DNA of 64,000 nucleotides from Burkholderia latens. Its GTDB lineage: Bacteria; Pseudomonadota; Gammaproteobacteria; Burkholderiales; Burkholderiaceae. The position numbers were made by a program, and so were the translations under genes. The notes beneath the pieces were generated by a model. The model worked only from the letters and a program-made list of their open reading frames with translations, made no database searches and had not been told where the DNA came from. Where the stretch lies: contig NZ_CP013435.1 in assembly GCF_001718795.1 (NCBI RefSeq), positions 2,790,001 through 2,854,000 of the forward strand. The letters are read 5' to 3'. Shown one piece after another: positions 1 to 9,339 of this stretch. How positions within the stretch are numbered: the stretch's first letter is position 1; each line of letters starts with the position of its first letter.

Positions 1-1
1 C

Positions 2-649
2 GCGGCGGTGCGCGATGCGGTCGGCCCGCACGTCGGAATCGGCGTCGACTTCCACGGCCGCGTCCACAAGCCGATGGCGAAGGTGCTCGCGAAGGAGCTT
101 GATCCGTACAAGCTGATGTTCATCGAGGAGCCGGTGCTGTCGGAGAATGCCGAGGCGCTGCGCGACATCGTCAACCAGACCAACACGCCGATCGCGCTTG
201 GCGAGCGGCTCTACTCGCGCTGGGATTTCAAGCACATCCTCGCGGGCGGCTACGTCGACATCATCCAGCCCGATGCGTCGCACGCGGGCGGCATCACCGA
301 GTGCCGCAAGATCGCGACGCTCGCGGAAAGCTACGACGTCGCGCTCGCGCTGCACTGCCCGCTCGGGCCGATCGCGCTGGCCGCGTGCCTGCAGCTCGAT
401 GCGGTCAGCTACAACGCGTTCATCCAGGAACAGAGCCTCGGCATCCACTACAACCAGGGCAACGACCTGCTCGACTACCTGCGCAATCCCGAGGTGTTCC
501 GCTACGAAGACGGCTTCGTCGCGATTCCGCAAGGCCCGGGCCTCGGCATCGACGTGAACGAGGAAAAGGTGCGCGAGATGGCGAAGACCGGCCACCGCTG
601 GCGCAATCCGGTGTGGCGCCATGCGGACGGCAGCGTCGCCGAATGGTGA
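2..649 (+). CDS. dgoD: D-galactonate dehydratase, C-terminal part (5' end outside window)
   Basis: Enolase-superfamily dehydratase that removes water from D-galactonate to give 2-dehydro-3-deoxygalactonate in the De Ley-Doudoroff galactose pathway; cytoplasmic. The reading frame is open from base 2, so the first third of the protein is missing from the window. Visible landmarks are GVDFHGR (metal-binding Asp and catalytic His), FIEEPV and ALGERL (two further metal-binding Glu), and [10 protein letters not shown] (second catalytic His). The order and spacing fit DgoD better than mandelate racemase or muconate cycloisomerase. The end is followed by two strong hairpins. Substrate naming rests on family resemblance; the remaining dgo genes would have to lie upstream of base 1. 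Confidence 0.85.
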   Translation, partial: AAVRDAVGPHVGIGVDFHGRVHKPMAKVLAKELDPYKLMFIEEPVLSENAEALRDIVNQTNTPIALGERLYSRWDFKHILAGGYVDIIQPDASHAGGITECRKIATLAESYDVALALHCPLGPIALAACLQLDAVSYNAFIQEQSLGIHYNQGNDLLDYLRNPEVFRYEDGFVAIPQGPGLGIDVNEEKVREMAKTGHRWRNPVWRHADGSVAEW

Positions 650-672
650 TGAACGCTTGAGGCAGGAAAAAC

Positions 673-694
673 TGCGCGGCACGCGTGCCGCGCA
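673..694. repeat. 22-bp perfect palindrome after dgoD
   Basis: Two 11-base arms (TGCGCGGCACG and its complement) meet with no spacer, 24 bases past the dgoD stop. As RNA it can only fold as a cruciform-like stem with a strained loop. It lies just before a more conventional terminator hairpin and may assist it. Confidence 0.5.
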
Positions 695-705
695 ACGCGC
701 TCGAC

Positions 706-733
706 ACGGCCGCCCCGGCAAGGCGGCCGTTTC
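706..733 (+). terminator. Probable terminator of dgoD
   Basis: Stem ACGGCCGCC / GGCGGCCGT with a 7-base loop, followed by TTTC. The T-run is short, so efficiency is uncertain. It also lies beyond the 3' end of the opposing CopD-like gene, whose stop is at 796, and could serve both directions. Confidence 0.55.
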
Positions 734-795
734 TGCATGCGGGCCTCGCACGGCGCGCACCCGGGGCGCGCGACGCACGCCCCGCAGGTCGCCCG

Positions 796-1728
796 TCAGC
801 CGAGCGCCGCGAACCCCGGCACGCTGAACGAAAGCACGGCAGCCGCGACGAACACGCCGATCATCGTCAGCGCCTCGAGATGCAGGATGTTGCGGAACGT
901 ATGCGCGTCCTCGGTCGACGCGGTGCGGCGCAGGCGCGGCAGCGCGGAGAAACGGTTCAACCCGCCGAGCACGAGCGCGAGCGCGACGAGCAGCAGCTTG
1001 AGCAACAGCACGCGCCCCCACGTACTGCCGTCGAGCGGCGCGAGCGAGCCGCCGAGCCCGCGCAGCGCGTTGAGCACGCCGGTGCCGAGCACGAACACGA
1101 CCGCGATCACCGACGTGCGCGACAGTTGCTGGCCGATCCGGATCAGCGCGCCGCGTGCGACCGACGAGCCGAGCAGCGGCAGCACCGCGAGCCCGCCCGC
1201 GAGCACGAGGCCGCCCCACACCGCGGTCGCGAGCAGGTGCAACGTCTGCACGCCGACCGCGGCGGACAGCGGGCCCGTATCGGCCGCATGGCCGAGCGAC
1301 GCCTTGCCGGCCGCGATCGCGATCACCGCGAGCCACAGCACCGCGTGCGCGAGCGGCCCTTCGGGCTTCGCGAGCGCGACGATCGCAAGCACCGCGGCGC
1401 CCGCGAACGCGACGCTCCATGCGAAGCCCGTGTGAGTCTGCATCAGCACCGTCGGAATCGCGGCGAACCCGCCGCCGAGACCGGTGCCGCTCATCGACGC
1501 AGCTTCGTACAGCAGCCAGCCGAGATCGGCAAGCACGAGCGCCAGCGCCGCCGCGACCAGCGAATGTTGGGCGCGCATCCACGCCGGATGCGCAGGCGCG
1601 ACGACCGGCCGCGCGCCGTCCTTGCCGAGCCACGCCTTGAGCAGCGCCGAGCCGACCGCCATCGCGAACGTCGCATCCATCAGAGCCGCGAGCGCGACCT
1701 GTCCGACCCACAAGCTGTCGATCCTCAT
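796..1728 (-). CDS. copD: CopD-family copper resistance membrane protein
   Basis: About 310 residues, nearly all hydrophobic, with roughly eight membrane spans, as in the CopD domain of copper resistance and import proteins. A His-bearing segment (GHAADTG and TLHLLATAVWGG) near the middle fits the family's metal-liganding histidines. I chose the ATG at 1728 (MRIDSLWVGQ) because the longer open frame adds only an Arg/Pro-rich stretch with no signal-like segment. No copC, copA or copB neighbour is present, so this is a solitary copy. A copper role is inferred from the family alone. Confidence 0.75.
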   Translation of the reverse strand: MRIDSLWVGQVALAALMDATFAMAVGSALLKAWLGKDGARPVVAPAHPAWMRAQHSLVAAALALVLADLGWLLYEAASMSGTGLGGGFAAIPTVLMQTHTGFAWSVAFAGAAVLAIVALAKPEGPLAHAVLWLAVIAIAAGKASLGHAADTGPLSAAVGVQTLHLLATAVWGGLVLAGGLAVLPLLGSSVARGALIRIGQQLSRTSVIAVVFVLGTGVLNALRGLGGSLAPLDGSTWGRVLLLKLLLVALALVLGGLNRFSALPRLRRTASTEDAHTFRNILHLEALTMIGVFVAAAVLSFSVPGFAALG

Positions 1729-2105
1729 TGCGCGCGCCCTCCCGCGAACGGCCGGCCGACGGCGCGGCGGCAAGTGCAAGAACGGCGGAAAGACGGCAAC
1801 GGCACGGTAGAAAACGTCATCGATGAATCCGGAAACGGGAGAAATGTCTGGATCTGCGGCGGAGGCGGCGCCGCGCGACCCGCGAGTGTACGGTCTTCGA
1901 TGGCCACAGCGCACGTCGGTTCACACGGCAGCGACGCGCGGCGCGTCAAATTGTCGCAAGTCGCAAACAGACAGGAACCGATGTCCTTTCGCCAAATAGC
2001 CGTCATTACCCATCGATGATAGAATGCCGCGTCGCAGCAGCCCGGCTGTCCTGCCGTCCATGCGCCGAGCCGATCGTAGCCCGGACAGGTCCCCGACGAA
2101 TAAAC
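1729..2105. other. Divergent intergenic region between copD and the cytochrome genes
   Basis: No convincing gene. It must hold promoters in both directions. The only promoter-like element I can point to is an extended -10 near 2027-2035 on the plus strand. Confidence 0.5.
2027..2035 (+). promoter_or_regulatory. Candidate extended -10 element for the cytochrome pair
   Basis: TGATAGAAT matches the TGnTAtaAT extended -10 form. There is no good -35 hexamer at 16-18 bases upstream. It would give a leader of roughly 65-75 bases before the cytochrome start. Confidence 0.35.
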
Positions 2106-2870
2106 ATGGAGTCTCGTGTGTCTTCAAGACGCCTCTTCCGTCCGCTGCTCGCCGTTCTGTTGATCGGCGGAGCGGGCCTTACGAGCGCTGCCCAAGCGCA
2201 GACCAAGCCCACGGAGCAAGCGCACGCCCAGCAGGCGCCGCTCAAGGCACCCGATACGATGGCCGAGCGCGTGCGCGGCTGTACCGCATGCCACGGCGTC
2301 CACGGCCAGGGCACGGACAACGACTACTTCCCGCGGCTTGCCGGCAAGCCGGCCGAGTACCTGTACAACCAGCTCGTCAACTTCCGTGACGGCCGGCGCA
2401 AGTACCCGCCGATGAACTATTTGCTGACGTACCTGAACGACGACTACCTGAAGGAAATCGCCGAACACTTCTCGGCCGAGCGCCCGCCGTACCCGGCGCC
2501 GGCCAAGCCGACGCTGCCGGCGGCAACGCTCGCGCGCGGCAAGCAGCTCGTCACGCAAGGCGATCCGTCCCGCAAGCTGCCGGCCTGCGTGGCCTGCCAC
2601 GGCGCGGGTCTGACCGGCATGCAGCCGGCGATCCCGGGCCTCGTCGGCCTGCATGCCGATTACCTGAGCGCGCAGCTCGGCGCATGGCGCTCGGGCAACC
2701 GTCACGCGAAGGCACCGGATTGCATGCACGACATCGCATCGAAGCTGTCGGATGAAGACGTGACGGTCGTGACCGCATGGCTCGCCGCGCAACCGGCGCC
2801 CGCCAACCCCGTGCCGGCACCGGCGCGTTCGATGAAGACTCCGCTCGCCTGCGGCAGCGAACCGCAATAA
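2106..2870 (+). CDS. Diheme cytochrome c (c4-like), periplasmic
   Basis: Exported electron-transfer protein of about 254 residues. It has an N-terminal signal sequence (hydrophobic LLAVLLIGGAG, cleavage near AQAQ) and two heme-binding CxxCH motifs, CTACH at about residue 59 and CVACH at about residue 161. Each sits in its own cytochrome c domain, the c4 pattern. ATG at 2106 is used here, but GTG at 2118 is preceded by GGAG at a good distance and may be the true start; the signal peptide is kept either way. The triheme gene follows 19 bases later, so the two are surely co-transcribed. The electron donor and acceptor are not evident from the window. Confidence 0.85.
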   Translation: MESRVSSRRLFRPLLAVLLIGGAGLTSAAQAQTKPTEQAHAQQAPLKAPDTMAERVRGCTACHGVHGQGTDNDYFPRLAGKPAEYLYNQLVNFRDGRRKYPPMNYLLTYLNDDYLKEIAEHFSAERPPYPAPAKPTLPAATLARGKQLVTQGDPSRKLPACVACHGAGLTGMQPAIPGLVGLHADYLSAQLGAWRSGNRHAKAPDCMHDIASKLSDEDVTVVTAWLAAQPAPANPVPAPARSMKTPLACGSEPQ

Positions 2871-2889
2871 GGCAAGGGAGACAGACACA

Positions 2890-4188
2890 ATGAAACGCAA
2901 GTCCCTGTTTGCACTCTCGGCTGTCGCGATCGTCGCGGCCGCCGCCCTCGTGCCGGTTCTGTGGCCGGGCAACGACACGCTGCACGGCGCTTCCGCCGTC
3001 GCGGCCACGCCGGCCGACCAGGCCGCGCTGATCAAGAAGGGCGAATACCTCGCGCGCGTCGGCGACTGTATCGCGTGCCACACCGTGCGCGGCGGCAAGT
3101 CGTTCGCGGGCGGCCTGCCGATGGCAACGCCGTTCGGCACGATGTACACGCCGAACATCACGCCGGACGACAAGGACGGCATCGGCAAGTGGACGTCGGA
3201 CGACTTCTATCGCGCGATGCACACCGGCCGTTCGAAGGACGGCAGCCTGCTGTACCCGGGCTTCCCGTTCGCGAGCTACACGAAGGTCACGCGCGCCGAC
3301 TCGGACGCGATCTACGCGTACCTGCGTTCGGTCCCGCCGGTTTCGGTGCCGAGCCGTCCGCATGAGCTGAAGTTCCCGTTCAACAACCGCAACCTGCTGA
3401 TCGGCTGGCGCACGCTGTTCTTCAAGGAAGGCGAGTACAAGCCGGATCCGACCAAGTCGGTCGAATGGAACCGCGGCGCTTACCTCGTCGAAGGTCTCGG
3501 CCACTGCTCGATGTGCCACACGTCGATCAACATGATGGGCGGCCCGGTGAATTCGGCGGCCTTCGCGGGCGGCCTGATCCCGCTGCAGAACTGGTATGCG
3601 CCGTCGCTGACGAACGACAAGGAGCTCGGCCTCGGCGACTGGCACGTGCAGGAGCTGTCCGACCTGCTGCAAGCCGGCGTGTCGAACAAGGGCGCGGTGT
3701 TCGGCCCGATGGCCGACGTCGTGCACAACAGCCTGCAGTACATGACCGACGAGGATACGCGCGCGATGTCGACGTACCTGAAGTCGATCCCGCAGAAGGC
3801 TGAAGCGCCGAAGAACATGCAGTACGAGCCGTCGAAGCAGTTCGGCAACGCGCTGTTCGACCAGGGCAAGAAGATCTACGCGGACAACTGCGCGACCTGC
3901 CACGCCGAAAACGGCGCGGGCAAGCCGCCGGCCTATCCGCCGCTCGCGGGCAACCATTCGATCGTGATGGAATCGGCGGTCAACCCGATCCGCATGGTGC
4001 TGAATGGCGGCTATCCGCCGAGCACGTTCAAGAATCCGCGCCCGTACGGGATGCCGCCGTTCGCGCAGTCGCTGTCGAACCAGGAAGTTGCTGCGGTCGT
4101 CACGTATATCCGGATGTCGTGGGGCAACAACGGTACGCCGATCTCGCCGCAACAGGTGAGCGACCTGCGTTCCGCGCCGCTTGACTAA
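2890..4188 (+). CDS. Triheme cytochrome c, alcohol/gluconate-dehydrogenase cytochrome-subunit type
   Basis: 432-residue exported protein with an N-terminal membrane/signal segment (residues about 7-25) and three heme sites: CIACH (60-64), CSMCH (206-210) and CATCH (334-338). Three cytochrome domains with this spacing are typical of the membrane cytochrome subunit that passes electrons from periplasmic flavin or PQQ dehydrogenases (gluconate 2-dehydrogenase, alcohol or sorbitol dehydrogenases) to ubiquinone. It follows the diheme cytochrome by 19 bases, with a purine-rich AGGGAG ribosome site. No dehydrogenase subunit is adjacent, which is unusual. A strong terminator closes the pair. Confidence 0.85.
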   Translation: MKRKSLFALSAVAIVAAAALVPVLWPGNDTLHGASAVAATPADQAALIKKGEYLARVGDCIACHTVRGGKSFAGGLPMATPFGTMYTPNITPDDKDGIGKWTSDDFYRAMHTGRSKDGSLLYPGFPFASYTKVTRADSDAIYAYLRSVPPVSVPSRPHELKFPFNNRNLLIGWRTLFFKEGEYKPDPTKSVEWNRGAYLVEGLGHCSMCHTSINMMGGPVNSAAFAGGLIPLQNWYAPSLTNDKELGLGDWHVQELSDLLQAGVSNKGAVFGPMADVVHNSLQYMTDEDTRAMSTYLKSIPQKAEAPKNMQYEPSKQFGNALFDQGKKIYADNCATCHAENGAGKPPAYPPLAGNHSIVMESAVNPIRMVLNGGYPPSTFKNPRPYGMPPFAQSLSNQEVAAVVTYIRMSWGNNGTPISPQQVSDLRSAPLD

Positions 4189-4208
4189 ATAACGCGCGAC
4201 ACAAGACG

Positions 4209-4252
4209 GGGGCGCGGCTGCGGGAAACCGCAGCCGCGCCCCTTTGCTTTTT
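4209..4252 (+). terminator. Strong intrinsic terminator after the cytochrome pair
   Basis: Perfect 15-bp stem (GGGGCGCGGCTGCGG and its complement) capped by a GAAA tetraloop, followed by TTTGCTTTTT. A textbook rho-independent terminator that separates the cytochrome genes from rhlE. Confidence 0.93.
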
Positions 4253-4319
4253 CGCGACGCCAGTTCCCCGCGCGGGCCGCGCGAGGCGTCGCCGATCATA
4301 AAACTCAAGAGTGGTATCT

Positions 4320-5765
4320 ATGTCTTTCGAATCTCTCGGCCTGGCCGAACCGCTTGTGAAGGCGGTCAACGAGCTCGGCTACACGTCGCCGACTCCTATC
4401 CAGCAGCAGGCGATCCCCGCCGTCCTCGGCGGCGGCGACCTCCTCGCCGGCGCACAGACCGGCACGGGCAAGACCGCCGGCTTCACGCTGCCGATCCTGC
4501 AGCGCCTGCACACGTTCTACGCCGAGCACCGCGGCGCGAAGCGCGCGGTGCGCGCGCTGATTCTCACGCCGACGCGCGAACTGGCCGCTCAGGTCGAGGA
4601 AAGCGTGCGTGCGTACAGCAAGTACCTGAAGCTGCGCTCGACCGTGATGTTCGGCGGCGTCAGCATCAATCCTCAGATCGATGCGCTCAAGCGCGGCGTC
4701 GACATCGTCGTCGCGACGCCGGGCCGGCTGCTCGACCACATGCAGCAAAAGACGATCGATCTGTCGGATCTCGACATCCTCGTGCTCGACGAAGCGGACC
4801 GGATGCTCGACATGGGCTTCATCCACGACATCAAGCGCGTGCTCGCGAAGCTGCCGCCGCAGCGCCAGAATCTGCTGTTCTCGGCCACGTTCTCCGACGA
4901 AATCAAGTCGCTCGCCGACAGCCTGCTCGATTCGCCGGCACTGATCGAAGTCGCACGCCGCAACACCACCGCGGAAAGCGTCGCGCAGAAGATCCACCCG
5001 GTCGACCGCGATCGCAAGCGCGAGCTGCTCACGCACCTGATCCGCGAACACAACTGGTTCCAGGTGCTCGTGTTCACGCGCACCAAGCACGGCGCGAACC
5101 GGCTTGCCGAGCAGCTGACGAAGGACGGCATCAGCGCGATGGCGATCCACGGCAACAAGAGCCAGTCGGCGCGCACGCGTGCGCTCGCGGAATTCAAGAA
5201 CAGCACGCTGCAGGTGCTCGTCGCAACCGACATCGCCGCACGCGGGATCGACATCGACCAGTTGCCGCACGTCGTCAACTTCGACCTGCCGAACGTGCCG
5301 GAAGACTACGTGCACCGGATCGGCCGCACGGGCCGCGCGGGCGCGACCGGCGAAGCGGTGTCGCTCGTGTGCGTCGACGAGAAGCAGCTGCTGCGCGACA
5401 TCGAGCGGCTGATCAAGCGCGAGATTCCGCAAGAAGTGATCGCGGGCTTCGAACCGGATCCGAATGCGAAACCGGAGCCGATCCAGCAGCGTCGCGGCCA
5501 GCAGCCGCGCGGCGGTGGCGGCAGTGGCGGCGGCAATCGCCAGCCGCGTGCGGGCGGCTCAGGCCAGCCGGCCGCGAAGCGCGATGGCAATGCGCAGCCG
5601 AAGGCGGCGAAGCCGGCCAAGCCGCGCGCGGCCGCCGGCACGGGCGGTAACGCCACCGGCGGCGGTCGCCCGTCCGGCGCCGGCAACGGCGCGCGTCCCG
5701 CGAACGGCAATGCCGCGCACGCGAACCGCAACCGTTCGTCGCGCAGCGGCCAGCGCGGTCACTGA
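4320..5765 (+). CDS. rhlE: ATP-dependent DEAD-box RNA helicase RhlE
   Basis: 481-residue cytoplasmic RNA helicase acting in ribosome assembly and RNA turnover. All core motifs are present: Q-motif (TPIQQQAIP), motif I (AQTGTGKT), TPTREL, DEAD at about residues 158-161, [13 protein letters not shown] and HRIGRTGR. After about residue 380 the protein becomes a Gly/Arg/Asn/Pro/Ala-rich disordered tail typical of RhlE-type helicases, likely an RNA-binding tail. I use the ATG at 4320 (MSFESLG); a GTG nine bases upstream adds only three residues. It overlaps the convergent next gene by a few bases. Confidence 0.95.
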   Translation: MSFESLGLAEPLVKAVNELGYTSPTPIQQQAIPAVLGGGDLLAGAQTGTGKTAGFTLPILQRLHTFYAEHRGAKRAVRALILTPTRELAAQVEESVRAYSKYLKLRSTVMFGGVSINPQIDALKRGVDIVVATPGRLLDHMQQKTIDLSDLDILVLDEADRMLDMGFIHDIKRVLAKLPPQRQNLLFSATFSDEIKSLADSLLDSPALIEVARRNTTAESVAQKIHPVDRDRKRELLTHLIREHNWFQVLVFTRTKHGANRLAEQLTKDGISAMAIHGNKSQSARTRALAEFKNSTLQVLVATDIAARGIDIDQLPHVVNFDLPNVPEDYVHRIGRTGRAGATGEAVSLVCVDEKQLLRDIERLIKREIPQEVIAGFEPDPNAKPEPIQQRRGQQPRGGGGSGGGNRQPRAGGSGQPAAKRDGNAQPKAAKPAKPRAAAGTGGNATGGGRPSGAGNGARPANGNAAHANRNRSSRSGQRGH

Positions 5766-6268
5766 AGCCGCGCGGCCGCGCGCCGCAGGTGCTCGACCTG
5801 GCGCTGCCAGCGCGCGAGCACGTCGGCGCGCCCCTCCCCTTCCAGCGCAAACGTGACGCCCGTCGCGAGATGCGCATAGCCGACCCGCTGCGCATCGCCA
5901 TGCGCGATCGTCGCAGCGAATCCGGCCAGGCCGCCGAAGTCCCCTTCGAGCGGCTCGATCACCAGTTGTGCCTGAAAGAATGCGCCGTCCGCAACGAGCG
6001 TCAGCGCGGCCGTGCGCCGTTGCAAGAGCGCGCGCGCCGCGCGCGATTGCGGCCACAGCACGAGCAACAGCGTGCGCGCGTCCCGCGCGAAAATCTCGCC
6101 GACGCTGAGCAGCGTCGTGCGCAGCTGGCCGTCGCCAGTTGCAACGATCAGCGACGCGGCGAGGTCCGCATGGCGTTCGAGCGCGGTGCCGTCGAACAAG
6201 GCGACGACGGCCGGCGGCCACGCGTCGAACGTCCATTGTTCGAGCGCGTGGCGATGGGATTCGGTCAT
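5759..6268 (-). CDS. Protein of unknown function, possible flavin split-barrel fold
   Basis: 169 residues, no signal peptide or membrane span. The alternation of short beta-rich segments ([51 protein letters not shown]) recalls the pyridoxamine-phosphate-oxidase-like barrel, but I see no definite FMN-binding signature, so this is only a suggestion. The stop overlaps the rhlE stop tail to tail by 7 bases. Codon use and GC match its neighbours, and the frame is open with a clear ATG, so I consider it a real gene. Confidence 0.6.
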   Translation of the reverse strand: MTESHRHALEQWTFDAWPPAVVALFDGTALERHADLAASLIVATGDGQLRTTLLSVGEIFARDARTLLLVLWPQSRAARALLQRRTAALTLVADGAFFQAQLVIEPLEGDFGGLAGFAATIAHGDAQRVGYAHLATGVTFALEGEGRADVLARWQRQVEHLRRAAARLQ

Positions 6269-6335
6269 GATGGCGGCCCGGTGAAAAGCGGATGGCGATG
6301 CCGCAGCATACGCGCGTTGAGCCGCGCGACGACGC

Positions 6336-7163
6336 TCAGCGCATGAACACGTGCCGCGTGATCTTCGTCAGCGGATAGTGGACGCTCGGCTGGATCTTCG
6401 CGGGCAGATCGAGCGGCTTGAGCAGCATCTTCACGCACATGTCGGCCGACAGGTTGCGTCGCACGAGCGAGCTGATGCGCGCGGCACGCTCGCGGTTGTA
6501 TTGATCGTCGCCGATGCGATCGGGATAGCGGACCGCGAACACGTGGCGCAACGCGATTTCCGAATCCTCGTTCTTGATTTCCATCACGCGGCGCATCAGC
6601 GCGCCGAGCACCGCGAGCCGGCCGTTGCCTTCGAGCTTGTTGTACTTCTTGAAGAACTTGAAGAAGTGCTTGTAGTGGCGCACTTCGTCAGAGCGGATGT
6701 TGTCGGTGATTTCTTTCAGCACCGGCTCGTCCGAGCATTCGTTGATCGCGCGGTAGAGCGTGGCCGTGCCCGTCTCGACGACGCAACGCGCGACCATTTC
6801 AAGCGCGCGAGTCTTCTCGAACGCTTCGACCGAGCAGGTCTTCGAATACTCGGCGAAGAAATTCGCGAACGCGGTGTCCCAGTCGAACTCGGGCCACACG
6901 TGCGCGATATATGCCTTCAGCGCGCGGCCATGCTGCAATTCTTCGTGCTCCCACGCATTGTTGAGCCACGCGGAAACTTCCGGATCGTCGTTGAAGAACT
7001 CGCTCAGGTTGCTCGTGTAGAGATCCGAGCCGCTCTCGATGAATGACGATGCGCACAGCAGCAGCAGCAGATCCTCGTTCGCCGCGGCGCGCTGACGATC
7101 GATCCGGTTCAGGTCGATGTCCTCGATACGCCACGGCATGACATGCGTCGTTTCAGTATGCAT
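6336..7163 (-). CDS. Ferritin-like di-iron protein, acyl-ACP-desaturase-like
   Basis: 275 residues, almost all helical. Two ExxH pairs (WEHEELQHGR and RSDEVRHYKH) and an intervening helix containing VVETGTATLY give the four-helix di-iron carboxylate pattern of the ferritin/ribonucleotide-reductase-like superfamily, closest in layout to soluble acyl-ACP desaturases. The ATG at 7163 (MHTETTHVMPW) is preceded by GGGAG. No electron-transfer partner or lipid gene is adjacent, so the substrate cannot be inferred. Oxygen-dependent redox chemistry is the family expectation. Confidence 0.75.
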   Translation of the reverse strand: MHTETTHVMPWRIEDIDLNRIDRQRAAANEDLLLLLCASSFIESGSDLYTSNLSEFFNDDPEVSAWLNNAWEHEELQHGRALKAYIAHVWPEFDWDTAFANFFAEYSKTCSVEAFEKTRALEMVARCVVETGTATLYRAINECSDEPVLKEITDNIRSDEVRHYKHFFKFFKKYNKLEGNGRLAVLGALMRRVMEIKNEDSEIALRHVFAVRYPDRIGDDQYNRERAARISSLVRRNLSADMCVKMLLKPLDLPAKIQPSVHYPLTKITRHVFMR

Positions 7164-7475
7164 GGTGTTGCGCTCCCAGTCGTCGCGCGGGCGTCCGGCC
7201 CATGTGCGTTTCGCACTGGCCCGGCACCCGCAGGCGGCGTTTGCTTGCATTTATAGTGAATGGGTCCGGCCGAACCATCCTGGCATCTTAGCCGGACTTT
7301 TATGTTCGTGCTTCAAGCACTGACCGTGCCCCGCACGCGCAGTTCCACCGTCCATGTTGCGGTTCGTTAGACAGGTTCGTCGAACCGGCCGCGCGCGCCC
7401 GACGAACGACGCGGCCACAAGCGGGACGGGCGGCCTTCAGGCCGCCCGTCGACGCACCACACTGGAAGGGTTCCG

Positions 7476-9116
7476 TCAGAATCCGGCCGCCAGACCGTCC
7501 CGGCGGCTGTCGCTCGCGGCCACGTAACCGCGCTCGGGATCGTCCGGATCGAGCCGCCATACGAACTGCCCCGAACCGAAATCCATGTAAGGATCGTCGA
7601 TCGACTTGATCGTATGGCCGCGCGCGGCGAGCGCGTCGACCGTCTCGCGATTCATCGTCGCCTCGACGTCGAGCGTGAAGTCGCGATTGACCTTCCAGCG
7701 CGGCGCGCAGCACGCGGCCTGCGGCTGTTGCCGGTAACCGAGCATCCGCACGATGGTCTGCAGATGGCCCTGCGGCTGCATGTCTCCGCCCATCACCCCG
7801 AAACTCATCACGGCCTCGGTGCGGCCGTTCGCTTCCTCGGTCACGAATGCCGGGATGATCGTGTGGAACGGCCGCTTGCCGCCTGCGACGACATTCGGCG
7901 ACGCCGGATCCATCGAGAAGCCGTGCCCGCGGTTCTGCAATGCAATGCCCGTGCCGGGCACGACGAGCCCCGAGCCAAAACCCATGTAGTTGGACTGAAT
8001 GAAGCTCACCATCATCCCTCGTTCGTCCGCCGCCGACAGATAGATCGTGCCGCCCGCATGCGGGCGGCCGGCCGCGAAGTGCGTCGCGCGCGTGCGGTCG
8101 ATCAGCTTCGCGCGTTCGGCGAGATATGCGTCGTCGAGCATCTGCTCGGGCGTCACGTCCATCGCGCGCGGATCGGCGACGTAGCGGTAGACGTCCGCGA
8201 ACGCGAGCTTCATCGCCTCGATCTGCAGATGCTGCGAGTCGACCGAATCGACCGGCCAATCGATCACGCCCGCATGCTCGGCGATGCCGAGCGCGATCAG
8301 CGCGGCGATACCCTGCCCGTTCGGCGGGATCTCGTGAATCGTGTGATGGCCGAACCGCTTGCCGATCGGCTCGACCCATTCCGGCCGGTACGCGCGCAGG
8401 TCGGCTTCGGTCAGCGCGCCGCCGCCTTCGCGTGCGAAGCCAGCGAGCTGAGTCGCGAGCGCGCCTTCATAGAACGCGCGCGGGCCGTCCTCGGCAAGGG
8501 TGCGCAAAGTCTGCGCGTGGCCCGGCAGGCGCATGCGTTCGCCGACGAGCGGCGCGCGCCCGCGCGGCATGAACGTGTCGGCGAAGCCCGGCAGGCCCTG
8601 CAGTTCGGGCACGGCCGCCGCCCACTTGTGCGCGACGATCGGCGACACCGAATAGCCGCGCTCGGCTATATCGATCGCCGGTTCGAGCAGGTCCGCGAAC
8701 GGCAGCGAGCCAAACTTCGCATGCAACGCTTCCCAGCCGGCGATCACGCCCGGCACCGTGACGGTGTCCCAGCCGCGCGTCGGCTTGTTCGCGATCCCGC
8801 GTGCGTCCTCGCCGTGGCGCCGGCGGAAGTAGTCGGGGTTCCACGCAGCCGGTGCGACGCCCGACGCGTTCAGCCCGGACAGCCGTTCGCCGTCCCATAC
8901 GAGCGCGAACGCATCGCCGCCGAGCCCGCACGACACCGGCTCGACCACCGTGATGGCGGCCGCGGCGGCCAGCGCCGCATCGACCGCGTTGCCACCCTTC
9001 CACAGCATCCGCAGCCCGGCCTGCGCGGCGAGCGGGTGCGACGTCGACACGACATTGCGCGCGAACACCGGAATGCGGGTCGTCGGATACGGGTTGTGCC
9101 AGTTGAAGCCAGTCAT
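7476..9116 (-). CDS. Gamma-glutamyltransferase-family Ntn hydrolase
   Basis: 546 residues of the GGT family, which cleave gamma-glutamyl bonds after self-processing at an internal Thr. N-terminal landmarks are GGNAVDAALA (about 41-50) and VEPVSCGLGGDAF. The probable processing Thr is T357 in HAGGTIYLSAAD. The glycine-rich GFGSG and GGDMQPQ segments of the small subunit follow. No N-terminal signal sequence is seen, unlike secreted GGTs; cytoplasmic family members act on other gamma-glutamyl or cephalosporin-like amides, so the substrate is open. It stands alone and is divergent from glpR. Confidence 0.85.
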   Translation of the reverse strand: MTGFNWHNPYPTTRIPVFARNVVSTSHPLAAQAGLRMLWKGGNAVDAALAAAAAITVVEPVSCGLGGDAFALVWDGERLSGLNASGVAPAAWNPDYFRRRHGEDARGIANKPTRGWDTVTVPGVIAGWEALHAKFGSLPFADLLEPAIDIAERGYSVSPIVAHKWAAAVPELQGLPGFADTFMPRGRAPLVGERMRLPGHAQTLRTLAEDGPRAFYEGALATQLAGFAREGGGALTEADLRAYRPEWVEPIGKRFGHHTIHEIPPNGQGIAALIALGIAEHAGVIDWPVDSVDSQHLQIEAMKLAFADVYRYVADPRAMDVTPEQMLDDAYLAERAKLIDRTRATHFAAGRPHAGGTIYLSAADERGMMVSFIQSNYMGFGSGLVVPGTGIALQNRGHGFSMDPASPNVVAGGKRPFHTIIPAFVTEEANGRTEAVMSFGVMGGDMQPQGHLQTIVRMLGYRQQPQAACCAPRWKVNRDFTLDVEATMNRETVDALAARGHTIKSIDDPYMDFGSGQFVWRLDPDDPERGYVAASDSRRDGLAAGF

Positions 9117-9213
9117 CGGGGGCTACCTCGTCGAAAGCTCAATCACCGCGCGACACGCACGATTCGCGCGCGGACAGTCCGCCATTGCAGCGCGATCCGC
9201 GCAATCGGACAAA

Positions 9214-9230
9214 TTCATTTATTACATGAA
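9214..9230. repeat. Short AT-rich inverted repeat between the GGT gene and glpR
   Basis: Arms TTCAT / ATGAA around a 7-base spacer within an AT-rich island, in a 223-base divergent intergenic region. It could be a regulator site, but the arms are short. Confidence 0.3.
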
Positions 9231-9339
9231 TCCATACGTTTGCCGCATGAATAAACGGCCGCTGTGCACCGCGCGCCGGGTGGGACGCCCTTCCCGCCCT
9301 TACAATACCGGCTTCATCTCCCGATCCGACCGCCGAGCC

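Noticed and set aside
685..2019. Long open frame of about 444 codons on the plus strand over copD
   Set aside because: Arg/Ala/Glu-rich with no domain; it is the antisense shadow of the minus-strand CopD-like gene, and such frames are common at this GC content.
5472..5760. Gly/Arg/Ala-rich repeat-like sequence at the end of rhlE considered as a DNA repeat element
   Set aside because: It is in frame and typical of the disordered tail of RhlE helicases.
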